Positions 31,255-41,976 of a stretch of DNA of 64,000 bases are shown one piece after another (position 1 is the first letter of the stretch; the number at the start of each line of letters is the position of its first letter). Source of the stretch: Usnea hakonensis. Taxonomy: Eukaryota > Ascomycota > Lecanoromycetes > Lecanorales > Parmeliaceae. The position numbers and the translations under genes were made by a program. The notes beneath the pieces are model-generated. The model was not told where the DNA came from, searched no databases, and worked only from the letters and a program-made list of their open reading frames with translations. The DNA lies in NCBI GenBank assembly GCA_013423325.1, contig BLJB01000013.1, forward strand, positions 1-64,000, in the 5' to 3' direction.

Positions 31255-32784
31255 ATGGCACCATCGTCAAACTCCAGGTCTGCACGACGGCATGCACCAC
31301 TCGAGGAAGATCTTGTAGCTACTGGTCCATTGCATTCACGTACAAAGAAGAGAAAAGCGAGGCCCGAGGAAGATGGCGGCGGCTATGTGGATTCTCGGTC
31401 GTCCAGAAAGATTCTCAAGATTGGACAGGACCTAGAGGATGAAGTACAGCAGGAAAACGTGGCCATAGCGCCTAATCCAGCATTCACATTCGAGTCACGC
31501 TTCGGCGGCGTCAGCGAGCCAGAAGAGGATGATGTTCCGCACGACGACGAGGCTTGGGGTGACGAGGAGGATGATACAATAGAGCAAGTCGTAGGTTTTG
31601 GATCATCCCTACAGGGAAAACAGCTCTGACACAGGTGCATAGGAAATTGATCCGAATGAACTGTCCCTCTTTAACAGATTCATGCCATCGACTTCCGCAG
31701 ACGCCATCCTGCATGCGGCCACAAGTAAGGGTGCTGGTATTGAAGAAGGACAGGGGACCAACCTCGCAGATTTGATATTAAAAAAAATAACTGCACATGA
31801 AGCCATACAAGTGGGGCGGCCTATAATTCAAGGCGGTGGGCCGCCCGAAGAAGCAATCGAGCTACCGGCAAAAGTCGTGGAGGTATATTCTAAGTAAGCG
31901 TGCAATTGTTTCCATATGAAATTGCTTCTGATACATTCTGCAGGATAGGCATGATGTTGTCTCATTATAAGTCCGGCAAGCTTCCGAAGCCTTTCAAGAT
32001 TATTCCCACACTACCACAATGGGAGGAGCTCCTTGCCATCACAAGACCCGAGTCTTGGACGCCAAATGCATGTTATGCAGCCACCAAAATATTCGTATCT
32101 GGGAGCGCCGGTATCGCCCAATATTTTCTCCGAAATATCTTGCTTGAACGCGTGAAAGAAGAAATTCATGAAACGAAGAAGCTTAATGTTCACCTCTACA
32201 ACGCTCTGAAGAAAGCACTGTACAAGCCATCGGCCTGGTTTAAGGGCGTACTGTTCCCTCTGTTAAATGAGGGTCAATCCACATTGCGCGAAGCCCAAAT
32301 CATTTCAAGCGTCCTCGCCCGAGTCTCTGTACCTGTTTTACACTCGGCCGCAGCCTTACTTAGATTGACCGAGATAGCGGCTGAGCAGACATCTTCATTG
32401 TCTACGGAAGCAACAGGGGCGGCCAATATCTTCATCAGAACATTGCTGGAGAAAAAGTATGCGCTCCCCTACAAAGTCATCGATGGTTTGGTATTTCACT
32501 TTCTCCGATTCCGGGTCATACCGCCAGCATCAGGGCGTGATTTAGGTTTCGGAGCAACAAGCCTCCCTGTGCTCTGGCATCAATGCCTACTAGCATTCGC
32601 GCAGCGCTACAGGAATGACATTACAGAGGACCAGCGAGAAGCTCTGTTAGATCTTCTTCTTGTCAGGGGCCATAAAGCCATTGGACCAGAGGTTCGACGG
32701 GAATTATTGGAAGGCAGGGGTAGAGGTGTGCCTATAGAGGAGCCTCTCAATGGTGCGAAGGATGATACCATGGAGCTCACATGA
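31255..32784 (+). CDS. ENP1: bystin / Enp1, 40S ribosome biogenesis factor
   Basis: Three exons: 31255-31587, 31643-31893 and 31944-32784. Introns are 55 and 50 bp. Protein 474 aa. The first intron has a weak GTCGTA donor, chosen because it joins an acidic stretch to EIDPNELSLFNRFMP in frame. The basic N-terminus is typical. The core LSHYKSGKLPKPFKIIPTLPQWEELL, AATKIFVS....AQ.F....LLERV and LYKP.AWFKG.LFPL is diagnostic of bystin. The protein acts in nucleolus and cytoplasm on pre-40S particles and is essential in yeast. ATG 31255 is preferred over upstream non-ATG frame extension. Confidence 0.95.
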
Positions 32785-34391
32785 AGCATTTGGCTACCAA
32801 GGGATGGAAAGGGCCGCATGTATAGCAGAGCCCATGCACAAGATATCAGGTGGATGCCACCAGATCCACTTTACTCATGCGGACCTTATTTCATGATTCC
32901 GTTATTGCATATCGGTATTGCCTATGAAGGCTACTGATTCGTTATGACGCCGGGCTGAAGGATTGTCGGCCGCTGTTCCACACATCGACCTTGCATAGAA
33001 CGTCTAAGCCTACCGTTCCTGCCTTTGTTTTATCCTTCTTGGGAACATTTGACGAATCAGATGAGCGATAAAAATGCGGAGATTGAGGACAGGGGCACTG
33101 AGAATAGGGGCACAAAGTTCACTGGAAACATGTGCACTTGCACTGTCAGTTGAAGGCTTAGAGCTATTTTCAGCATGTCATTCTTCACAAATTAACACAT
33201 TTAGCAATAGTAGTATACTGTATACGCGTCGCTTGGCTAGGTCTACTAGTGGTAAGCGTGCGCATAGATGGGCAGGAGACGCCGTTTCATGCCAAACGAG
33301 ACGAGGAACGGGAAGCGCAAATAAGTGAATCGACTAAGAAAAGTACCTTAGGTATCAAATTTTCCGACTTGGCTTCGTAACACTGGGTTGATGTTTAATC
33401 GACGCTCGATAAACCAAAATTTGGTTTGGACTCTGGATGTGTTCTCCAGAGCGAGATGAAATCATGGTTATCAACGACTTATCATGACCGGATTGTCGGG
33501 CTTATGTTTCCACCACGGACATGCTCGCTGACTGATGCGCTGGCGCAGTCAGCACTTCCTACGAGCTGAGCCGAAGAACTTGATGCACAGTCAATGCAGA
33601 TTGGCTATCTTTTCCAAAGACATCTCACCCTTCTGGACGACTGGATAATCAGTGATAAGTATGCAACCTGCAAGCAGACGGCTCTGTTGCTCCGTCCGTA
33701 TGGTAGTGGAAGGTAGTAGATACAAGAGTCATTCCATCAAGAAGAATAGGAGTATGGTACTCGTACCTGGGCGGTCATGTGAAACGGCGAGTGAGGAAGA
33801 CGGCTTTACTCAATCAGTCTCCTTGCGCCGTTTTTGCGACTGCTCCGTACTATGAATCGAGGAGAGCAAGACATCAATGCCACTTCACATTTGCCACCTT
33901 TAGTACATGGTAGTCGAACACTCGAGCACCTCCGAGACAACATTTTTTACGTGATCTGCACATATGTGCATTGAGTGGCAGACGCAGGTGCAAGTCATGG
34001 ACGAGTATGTGATGCTGAAGATAATGCGAGGTAGGAGTGGGACAAGGCTAAAGAAGTAGAAAAGTACCTAGGGTAAGGTATCTGGTGGTGGTACTGTCGT
34101 TATGAGGTGTGGGTGTGATAGGTCAAGTACAACATACCTTAGGTAAAGTAGGTAAGGTAGCCAGTACCGCGGTATGCATCATGTATTATTATAGTGTGTC
34201 TTACGCAACATGTACATGTCATGTTGGCACCAGTCGGTTTCGCAATGCGTAACTCGTCTCCAGAATTAGAAGCGATCCTTGGACACGGCAACTAGTATGC
34301 CGTAAACTTCCCAAGGGGGCTTGGGGCGTCTTGTTGAGGCACACAACTTAGGCATATTTAGGCTTTATTATTTTTATTAAATATTTTTATT

Positions 34392-34427
34392 TATGATGAA
34401 TTTATACGAGTATCCCCCCAGCCCCTA
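34392..34427 (+). promoter_or_regulatory. possible uORF 1 in HAC1 leader
   Basis: A short ATG-initiated frame beginning ATGATGAATTTATACGAG and closed by TAA after eleven sense codons. It matters only if the HAC1 transcript starts upstream of it, which I cannot tell. Leaders of hacA genes in other fungi carry uORFs. Confidence 0.25.
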
Positions 34428-34706
34428 ATAATAATCCATTACTTTAAAATTACCGGAGTCCCTTCTCCCTTCCCTCCACACATATATTATCCCCCCTTGA
34501 TCCGCTTTTCCTTCTTTCTCATTTCTCTTCAAGCTTTCCTTCTTCTCTTCTTTTCATTCAAGATATCATCACAACTTTTTTTATCAATAGGTGTCCCATC
34601 GTTATTATTTTATTATTTTATACGAACTTGATTGATAGGAGTACAGCATACCTTAGGTATCACTGCCTGCGTTAGGTGCGGCCGTACCCGCAACAGCGGA
34701 TAGAAT

Positions 34707-34730
34707 ATGTGTCCTCAACTCAAAATCTGA
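34707..34730 (+). promoter_or_regulatory. possible uORF 2 in HAC1 leader
   Basis: A seven-codon frame (ATG at 34707, TGA at 34728) lies 120 nt before the HAC1 start codon, where it is likely to be in the leader. It could lower translation of the main frame, as reported for hacA-type transcripts. Confidence 0.35.
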
Positions 34731-34849
34731 AGGCAACCCAGGCAACAACCCCTACATCAGATTCATCCTCTCCCTACTCACCAGACATATACCTCGTCTC
34801 CATCACATCTGTCATCCACACCCGGGGAGCAATAGCAATATACCCAAAT

Positions 34850-36089
34850 ATGGTCGACACTCTGTCCCCCGCCATGGCCTTTGGTGCACATGACTTCTAC
34901 AACCCACAAGCTACAATCTCTCTCTCCGATACTTCCTTACAAAACAGCCTAATGACCCCCGAACCTACCTCACCCGAGTCATCCTACAATCTCAAGGAGG
35001 AAAGCGTTGACGATGATGAGTCAAGAAAGCCGACCAAGAAACGAAAGTCATGGGGTCAGGAATTACCAACACCAAAGACAAATCTTCCTCCTCGGTACGG
35101 TGTCGCACCTCCTATTTGTCGTTTACTGTGACTTACATTCTTCCCAGGAAACGAGCAAAAACCGAAGATGAGAAAGAGCAGCGTCGTATTGAGCGAGTCC
35201 TTCGAAATCGACAAGCCGCCCAGTCGTCCCGAGAGCGGAAACGACAAGAAGTCGAGAAACTCGAAGGCGAAAAGTCTTTCATCGAGCAACAGAACGAATC
35301 TCTCAAGGAACGGTTGATGACTGTCGAGCATGAAAAGTTCCTGCTCACCCAGCAAGTCGCCAAGCTGGCTGCGCAGATGGAAGCCATCAAGGGAGGATCT
35401 TCTGCGACATCTCACCTCGACTCATCATCGCTTAGGCCAGACTGCCTGAATAGGGAACAGTTCATCAAACAAGAGTTATTCGAAGACTACCCTTTCAGCC
35501 TACCAACACCCCAAGATTCCCGAGGCGCATCCTCTTCATCCTACTCATCCCCATCAACCGCCACCTACTCGGAATCGTCATCACCAACAACAATGGGTCT
35601 GGATCTCGATGCCTTGACTGCTACCCCGGACATGACACAACATCCTGCTGCGATGTTGTGCGACCTGCAGTGTCAGTCCGTGAAAGCATGTCAAGCATCG
35701 ACTCCGGCTACAAGTCGCCACGAGGCTGCGATCCAATTATATTCGGCGAATCTTCTCTGTCTGATGTTGATTTCAGCAATCTATTCGCAGCTGATGGTCC
35801 CGTTGAGGATGATCTTCATTTCTTTAAGGACGGGTTCGCCTCTTCCGCCATCGATGATGACAACGCCAACGCTTTTGGCTTTGATTCGTTGGTTGATCTC
35901 GACGCCTGTCAATCTACTACCGCCTTCGCCAATAGAAGCGATGACACCAACAACTGCATTGAAACCGAGAACCTCGCCCGCCAAAGCGATGTCTACTCTG
36001 GAGGCTCCTCGCTCGAGGGCTCCAATTCTTCGACTCCGATTGCTACGACGTCTTCTGGTCAGCAGCCCCTCCTTGGCGCGCCCTCTTAG
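34850..36089 (+). CDS. hacA: bZIP transcription factor HAC1/HacA (unfolded protein response)
   Basis: The exon 1 frame 34850-35094, a 53 bp spliceosomal intron (35095-35147), then 35148-35670, then an Ire1-type intron of about 20 nt (35671-35690), then 35691-36089. Spliced protein 388 aa. KKRKSWGQELPTPKTNLPPRKRAK is the hallmark block before the bZIP; the basic region RRIERVLRNRQAAQSSRERKR and a leucine-zipper region follow. ATG 34850 is the first in-frame ATG. When Ire1 removes the short intron, the frame shifts to an acidic SSIDSGYKSP...activation region. Unspliced mRNA reads on to 36294 (about 464 aa). The protein enters the nucleus and induces ER chaperone and folding genes. Confidence 0.95.
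35665..35693 (+). promoter_or_regulatory. non-conventional (Ire1/tRNA-ligase) intron of HAC1
   Basis: The RNA can form two small hairpins. In the first, GAC/GTC stems close a seven-base CTGCAGT loop that fits the Ire1 consensus CNGCNGN. In the second, TGA/TCA stems close AAGCATG. Removal of 20 nt is needed to move from the bZIP frame to the conserved SSIDSGYKSP frame. The exact cut (20 nt at 35671-35690 or shifted by up to three bases) cannot be fixed by reading. GT-AG rules are not met, as expected. Confidence 0.85.
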
Positions 36090-36473
36090 GGCTGCGACGG
36101 GTCGGGCACTGCGACTTAAGGCCGGCAGCATGACGAGCGAGAATGGAGCTCGTGGGCTGAGTGTCCGACCGGTGGCTCGCCAAGGTGACAAGGCTGGTCT
36201 TGGCGGTGTTGGTGTCGGACTGATATTAGAAGGTAATGGAAGAAGCAGATCGACTATGGGAACCAAGCGGTCACAAAAGGATAGACGGAGATGAATCTCC
36301 AGGCGTTTGTGGAGTACAGCTTACCCAAGCTTGCGGGAAATGGGACCATGTAACATTAGCTGGCGGGGCTATGATCCCCGCCTGACCAAGGATGATGCCT
36401 TAGCAATCAAGCCATTTTTGAAACTATCATGCTCATTGTCCCCAACTCCATGCAATAACATCATCTCTGCCCT

Positions 36474-37415
36474 TCAACTCACCCTCCCTTCCCCCGGCCA
36501 ACTCCCTATCGCCTCCCAAAAGCTCCTCCCATCCAGTATCCTCCCCAAAGCCTCCTTCTCCCTCGGCAACGCCCTCATATCCCCCTCCCTCATCAACTCC
36601 ATCACCCATCTCCGATACTCCCTCCCCTCCATCCCGTCCCCCTCCCCCCAACTCATAATCAAATCCCACCAATCATAAACCCGCAAATCGCACACAATCC
36701 ACCTCCTCCTCCCCACCCCCTCCCAAGCCCCCACCACCCCGCCAAGCGCCCTCGCCACATCCCTCCCATGCACCAAATGCAACGCCGCCTTTCCCGCAAC
36801 CTCCGCTTTCGATGTAGCCACCCTGCCCACCCAATTCCGCGGCTGTCGGTCCCCGCCGTATAAACCTGCTAGATTGAGCACGCATGCACGTGGACCCAGG
36901 AGAGAGAGGAGCTCGTCTTCGGCGATGGCGCGCGGGTTAGTGTTGTCGTGGGGGGAGGTGGAGGTATTCCAGTGGGGGGAAGTGTAGATGCCTGTGCTGC
37001 CGAGTTGGATCCAGTGCGTTTTTGGGGTCTTTGTTTCCCCTTCTTCCTCTTTATCATTACCCCGCCTTTCTCCTTCTCTTTCTCTTCCTCCTTCTCCACC
37101 GCCCTTTTCCTCCCCCCGCGTACGCTCATACCCCCCAACAAGCACCCCGCTCGCCCCCGTGCCCTTCACCGGAAATGTTATCAGCACCGTTTTCGCGTTG
37201 GGCAGGTGTCGGTAGGGTTCGAGGGAAGGGGAGGAGGGGTCGAAGGTGAAGGGGATGGTGGAGGCGCGGCCGTTGCGGGTGGTGCTGGCGTGGGTTAGGT
37301 GGTGGGTGTGGAGGTAGGGGAGGATGTAGTTGGATGTTGTCCAGCCGGTGCCGAGGATGAGGATGTCGAGGATTGGCTGAGGGGAGGGGGTGGGAGAGGG
37401 TGTGGTTTTTGTCAT
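36474..37415 (-). CDS. NAD(P)-binding Rossmann-fold protein (atypical SDR, YeeZ-like)
   Basis: Single-exon gene of 313 aa. ILDILILGTGWTTSNYILPYL (about residues 15-35) is a glycine-rich nucleotide-binding strand-turn-helix. WIQLGSTGIY and RACVLNLAGLYGGDRQP match the extended atypical SDR / NAD-dependent epimerase-like family. Residues about 98-130 are a Gly/Glu/Arg/Lys low-complexity insertion that interrupts the fold between two conserved strands. DNA of the whole gene is strongly C-rich on the + strand. Substrate unknown. It is convergent with HAC1, and the coding ends are 180-385 bp apart depending on the HAC1 isoform. Confidence 0.82.
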   Translation of the reverse strand: MTKTTPSPTPSPQPILDILILGTGWTTSNYILPYLHTHHLTHASTTRNGRASTIPFTFDPSSPSLEPYRHLPNAKTVLITFPVKGTGASGVLVGGYERTRGEEKGGGEGGREREGERRGNDKEEEGETKTPKTHWIQLGSTGIYTSPHWNTSTSPHDNTNPRAIAEDELLSLLGPRACVLNLAGLYGGDRQPRNWVGRVATSKAEVAGKAALHLVHGRDVARALGGVVGAWEGVGRRRWIVCDLRVYDWWDLIMSWGEGDGMEGREYRRWVMELMREGDMRALPREKEALGRILDGRSFWEAIGSWPGEGRVS

Positions 37416-38571
37416 TGCTGTGAGTTGCTGTGAGCCAGGGGGTGCGGGGGGAGGTTTCTTGTCCGGCTGTGGGATAGCTGGCGAGGGTGCTGAGATGTTG
37501 GGGATATGTCAGGCTTGGGGTATGAGCGTTGGGGAAGGTACGGATGGTTTGAGTCCGCGAGGTTTGCGGGGTCTGAGGCTTTTTGAACCCTAGTCAGAAT
37601 CGGCGACGTTCAGGCGCTGTTTAGATAAAGAGTTGGGTGGAGCTTTATAGGCACGAATGTGGTTGATCATTTTACAGCTACGTTTATTGGGAGGTGAGAA
37701 TACCGGGTCATAGTCGTAGATGGAGATTCTGTCGTTCAGAAGATAGGTATCCACTCTCGTAAAGACCCCTATACCAGTACATGGACATAGAGATCCTTTC
37801 GTGGTAGAGTATGAATGATAAAGATGTTGCATCCAAGAGATCTGAGTCCCGAGAGCAGTCATTGGCGATTGAACGAATGACGATCGACAAGCTACTTGAG
37901 ACTCCTAACATGCTACACCGCTACCACCCTCCCACTACGGCTTCCTGATTCAAGCTGTGAAAACCAAGCTTTTATCCAAGTAGCCATCGCCCAACTATGC
38001 CCTGATGACAGCAGGGAGTTGCTCGGGCGACGGCTATCCTCGGAGAGCCAAGCCACTTCCTACTGACCTGTGCCGTCTTCCGTCCAGAAGAATGGCAATC
38101 TCATCATACGTACTCTCCAATATTGGAAATGGATGGGTGCCTATTGCGCTCTAGTACGCAAGCACAAAAATCAGACCGGAAGCTGTCGCTCTGCTGTACT
38201 CGTATGATCTCACAATTGGATTGGCTCCGTACGAACTCGGAGTATTTTACATCCAGCTACAATTCAGCATTGGGCCACAGAACGGCGTAGCACGATTGAG
38301 TGCCGTCGGAAACATTGTGTGGGTGACCAGTAAAAGCTAGAACATGGTCCTAAAGGGGGGACCGACCGTGTGGAGGGGTGGATGGTAAGTTGTTTTGACT
38401 TGCCAGGAGGCATTTACAGCATTAGAGAATCACCTGATTCACAAAACATGCTTGTACCCACATGTGTGAATCTCTCTCCCTACCATGCCCGGCATTCATA
38501 GATCAAAAGCCTCTTTCTGAACTATCGTCTTCTCTTCTTTCGCTGGATTTGTGAAGGCTCCATCAATCAAA
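37416..38571. other. intergenic, divergent promoters
   Basis: A 1.16 kb gap between the Rossmann protein (minus) and the membrane protein at 38572 (plus). No gene, repeat or RNA is recognised. The last 150 bp is likely leader of the downstream gene. Confidence 0.5.
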
Positions 38572-39996
38572 ATGGCAACAATCTCTGCAACATCGGAGCA
38601 GCTTCAGATTGAGGCACTTTTGAATGGACCAGCTGGTCCACCACCTGCTGGTAACCTCCCTGACTTCCATAAAGCGGCAACCCTCAGAAGTATTTTCTAT
38701 CTCACTATCGTATTGAGCATCGTCTTTTCAAGCTTAGCTCTTCTCGTCCGTATCTATACCAAGCGTTTCCTCCTTCGGTCCATGGGGTACGATGATTGTA
38801 AGTGTTAATATTACTGCTGCCTCCACCTGCCCTAATGTATTCTGAAGATGCCTCGATACTCGCATGGGTAGTACCTCCTACGAACACGATCCCGAATTCA
38901 GGCCACTGACTACAGTAGCTGAGTGTGACAGCCTATTTTGTTATAACTTGTTTTCTAGTGAAGGCCAGGATCGGTGTTCACATGTGGGATCTGCAATTGA
39001 AAGACTTCTTCAGATTGCTTCACGTAAGCCAGAGATCCGCAGGCAGGAACAGTGATGTTCATACTGACAATGAAGTTGCTCTACTTCGAATCAATCGCCT
39101 ATGGCACGACAGCTTTCTTTGCCAAGGTGTCCATTCTTTTTCAGTACTCGAGGATCTTTAACCCCACCGGGAGAGGAAACCTATCACTGTTCGTTGCAAT
39201 CAGAATTGGCATCCTAAGTATCTTTATACTATACTTCGTAATCATGTTCCTCGATATCTTCCAATGCATTCCTATTGAGAAAAGCTGGAACAAATTGATT
39301 ACTACCGGTCACTGCTTTGACTTTAACGCTGCCTATAAAACTACCGGAATATTCAACGTACTCTCGGACTTTGCGATTCTGATTATGCCAATGCCATGTG
39401 TGTGGAAGTTAAATATGCCTTTAAGAAAAAAGCTTTTGACCATGTGTATTTTTGGTTTAGGGTTTCTGTAAGTATAATGCCAATACGACAGCAGCGTTCC
39501 ACGATGCTAATGAGGCTTTAGGGTATGTCTGACGTCGATTATGCGTACGCATTCCACTTGGAGGTTTGTCGAGTCTCCGGATAAAAGTTACTATTTTGGT
39601 ACCTTTGGTCTTTGGAGCACGGCAGAGCTTGCAACCGGTATCATCACTGGCTGTCTTTCCGTCATGCCAAGGTTCATTCAGCATCTCGGTCTTAAAATCA
39701 ACCGAGTACTTTCAATCCAGTCCACGCCCGCGAGTATTGGTGGACAGGATCCAAGGAGCAAAGCGTTCAATTCTACCACCCTCGCGAAAATAAAATCCCC
39801 CTTCGACAGGCATAGTACTACCCTGAGTACTACCGACGCTGACACCTCTTCGTACGCGCAGCCTCACGGTGAGTATTGCATGCTGGATGACTTTGCAGTG
39901 TCGCAGCACCGAGCAGAACGTGACCCGATTCCGGCACCAGACGGGGGAACAGCTACGAGGCGGGATGACTTGGAACATGGACATCAAAGAATCTGA
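38572..39996 (+). CDS. fungal rhodopsin-like seven-helix membrane protein
   Basis: Five exons: 38572-38797, 38848-38867 (20 nt), 38919-39023, 39076-39467 and 39522-39996. Introns are 50-54 bp. Protein 405 aa. Hydrophobic helices alternate through the first 290 residues. Diagnostic blocks are RIYTKRFLLRSMGYDDYASILAW (before and across the micro-exon), WDLQLKDFFRLLH, ESIAYGTTAFFAKVSILFQY, C(P/I)..KSWN and a late STWRFVE...YYFGTFGLWS.AELATGI block. These define the fungal rhodopsin domain (PF20684, formerly SAT4/PTH11-related). The C-tail is polar. It probably sits in the plasma membrane; ligand and function are unknown. Joining is fully in frame at all four junctions. Confidence 0.87.
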
Positions 39997-41630
39997 ACAT
40001 GTGGTAGACATGTCATGTCGGAATCTCAGGGAACAAATAATTTAGCTAGGTCTGAGGAGCAAATGGAAGCATGGGAAACTCGGGAGAGACGACATCGCTC
40101 AGCCTCGCCCTCACGAAATGTGCAAAAAATAGCAAAAGCTGTTTAGAACACGTTCTACGCTATATTTCAAATGGTTAGGCAATAAACATGTTTTAAACAT
40201 CTTCTTACCCTACCTTACTTAGTAGTGTCACTACCATTTGTCGCTGTCGCTATCGCTATTGGTCAGTGTAGCCGCCGAACTAAGAACTTCATGATGCTCG
40301 CCTCCATTGCCCAATCACAATCGAGCCTTTGAGAGTGGATCGGCCCACGCGCCACAGCCGCCGATTCACCTGCATGATGCAGCTTAGAGGCAACCTCACT
40401 CCATCAAATGTTCTACTTAATACGTACTCCGTAGATGATTCTGCAAGCTGCTGACCATCTCGCTCCATTGCTTCACCTGTATGAATTGTTCCTTCACGAT
40501 TCTTCCGATCTTCTCCATCAGTTTTGTTTCCATTACGTCGTTTCTTGCCCCAGCAAAGCTTATTTGAGCCTTGGGCATATATGCTATCTTCCCGATGTAC
40601 AATAGGCCGATTGTGCTAGATGGTAGCTACCCTGGCGTAGGTTAAGGGGTTGGCCCATGCCTATTCAGTCAGAAGGATGTTTGAATGGAGGGATGAGCTC
40701 GATAGATGAAAGATAGGTAGATGTGGACCGAAGTTAATCATGGAAAATGCTTCTTGAAGAGTGCTCTGCTCGTCGTTCTTTTCGAGTATTTCCAGTGTGG
40801 TCTGTTTTTCACCCTGCGCAAGCTGCAGCTCTGTTCCTATGTGTCAGCTCCTCTCCATAGGTATCGAAAGAATCCCTCGTACCTAGCCAATCTCTGTATT
40901 CATAGTGTATTAGCAGTAAATGTAGCGTTTCCGCTTCTTCTTCTAGTGTTTTCTGTGGATGGACGTCTGCTGGTGATCAAATCTCAAAGGCTGTCGTCGT
41001 CGGTCACGTAGACCGTCTGATTGTAGAGGCTGGTGCAATCTCAGAGGCCTCAAGCATTCTCCTCTTTCATCCTGCTTGTTTGTCTTGTTCGTCTTGTCAT
41101 TCGCACGTTAGGTAGTCGGCTTCGGTCCTGCGGGTTTCATCCCTACTCGGAGGACGCAGGAGGACGGTGATAGTACAGTGACTCTTCAAGCAGCGAGCTT
41201 GATTAGGGGGTGTCCTAACCAACGTTCAGTAAGACTTGTTGTCTGACCCATCAGGTCTCTCCGCCGGACACGTGCGAGATCGATCGATGGCCATCGCCCC
41301 TGCCTTGGCTGCGGCTACTTGGAGCTGTCTACACATCAATCATAGATTGGCAAGCGCCTTCACAGGATACTCCAAAGGAAGTCGTGGCATGGGAGGAGCA
41401 AAACTAATCATACATCAACTACACTGTTTGTCTACGTCCCACGATACTGCTCTCTACGCCGCGTCCTAGATCCTTGCCTCCTTCTCTCTAGCCTCAGATA
41501 AGAAGCAGCAGATTTGGCAGAGCTTTTGGGGCCGCTATCTCTTACCTTCAATCTTGGGGCTTCCTCTCTTAAACTTGCCCAAGCCAAGAAAATCTCTGCT
41601 CAGATAAGGACTAGTGTTCTATCAGTTCCT
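39997..41630. other. intergenic, no recognised gene
   Basis: About 1.6 kb without coding signal on either strand beyond 60-96 codon frames lacking family resemblance. The region passes into the tandem repeats upstream of the proline-rich gene. Confidence 0.45.
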
Positions 41631-41830
41631 GATTCTCTCCGCAAACTTGCTCAAAGGAACTCAGATGAGAAGTCTTCGCAACTAATTCTCTCCGCAAACT
41701 TGCTCAAAGGAACTCAGATGGGAAGTCTTCGCAACTAATTTTCTCCGCAAACTTGCTCATAGGAACTCAGATGGAAGTCTTCGCAACTAATTTTCTCCTC
41801 AAACTTGCTCATAGGAACTCAGATGAAAAA
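41631..41830. repeat. 53 bp tandem repeat, four copies
   Basis: Units start at the shared word GCAAACTTGCTCA (41641, 41694, 41747, about 41799) with periods of 53, 53 and 52 bp, and contain GGAACTCAGATG and AGTCTTCGCAACTAAT. Copies are nearly identical, so the array is young. It lies 150 bp upstream of the proline-rich gene. Confidence 0.9.
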
Positions 41831-41976
41831 ATTTCGCTGACCCTTTGGAGCTTGGAAAAAAAAAAAAAAAGGTACAAATATCTGGCCCTCCCCCCATTTT
41901 TTTGTCCTTTTTTTTTTCTTTCTTCTCTTCACCGGGTGATTTTTGCATGATCTTTCTCACTACCACAACATTCACA

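Larger units (their letters stand above)
32785..34849. other. long intergenic region upstream of HAC1
   Basis: About 2 kb without a recognised gene. Three TACCTTAGGTA near-palindromes lie at 33344-33354, 34135-34145 and 34649-34659. 34360-34430 and 34590-34625 are AT-rich, and 34440-34560 is pyrimidine-rich, consistent with a promoter and long transcript leader for HAC1. Confidence 0.5.

Noticed and set aside
35658..36294. Frameshift or second gene downstream of HAC1 bZIP
   Set aside because: The one-base frame change is the normal Ire1 intron of this family.
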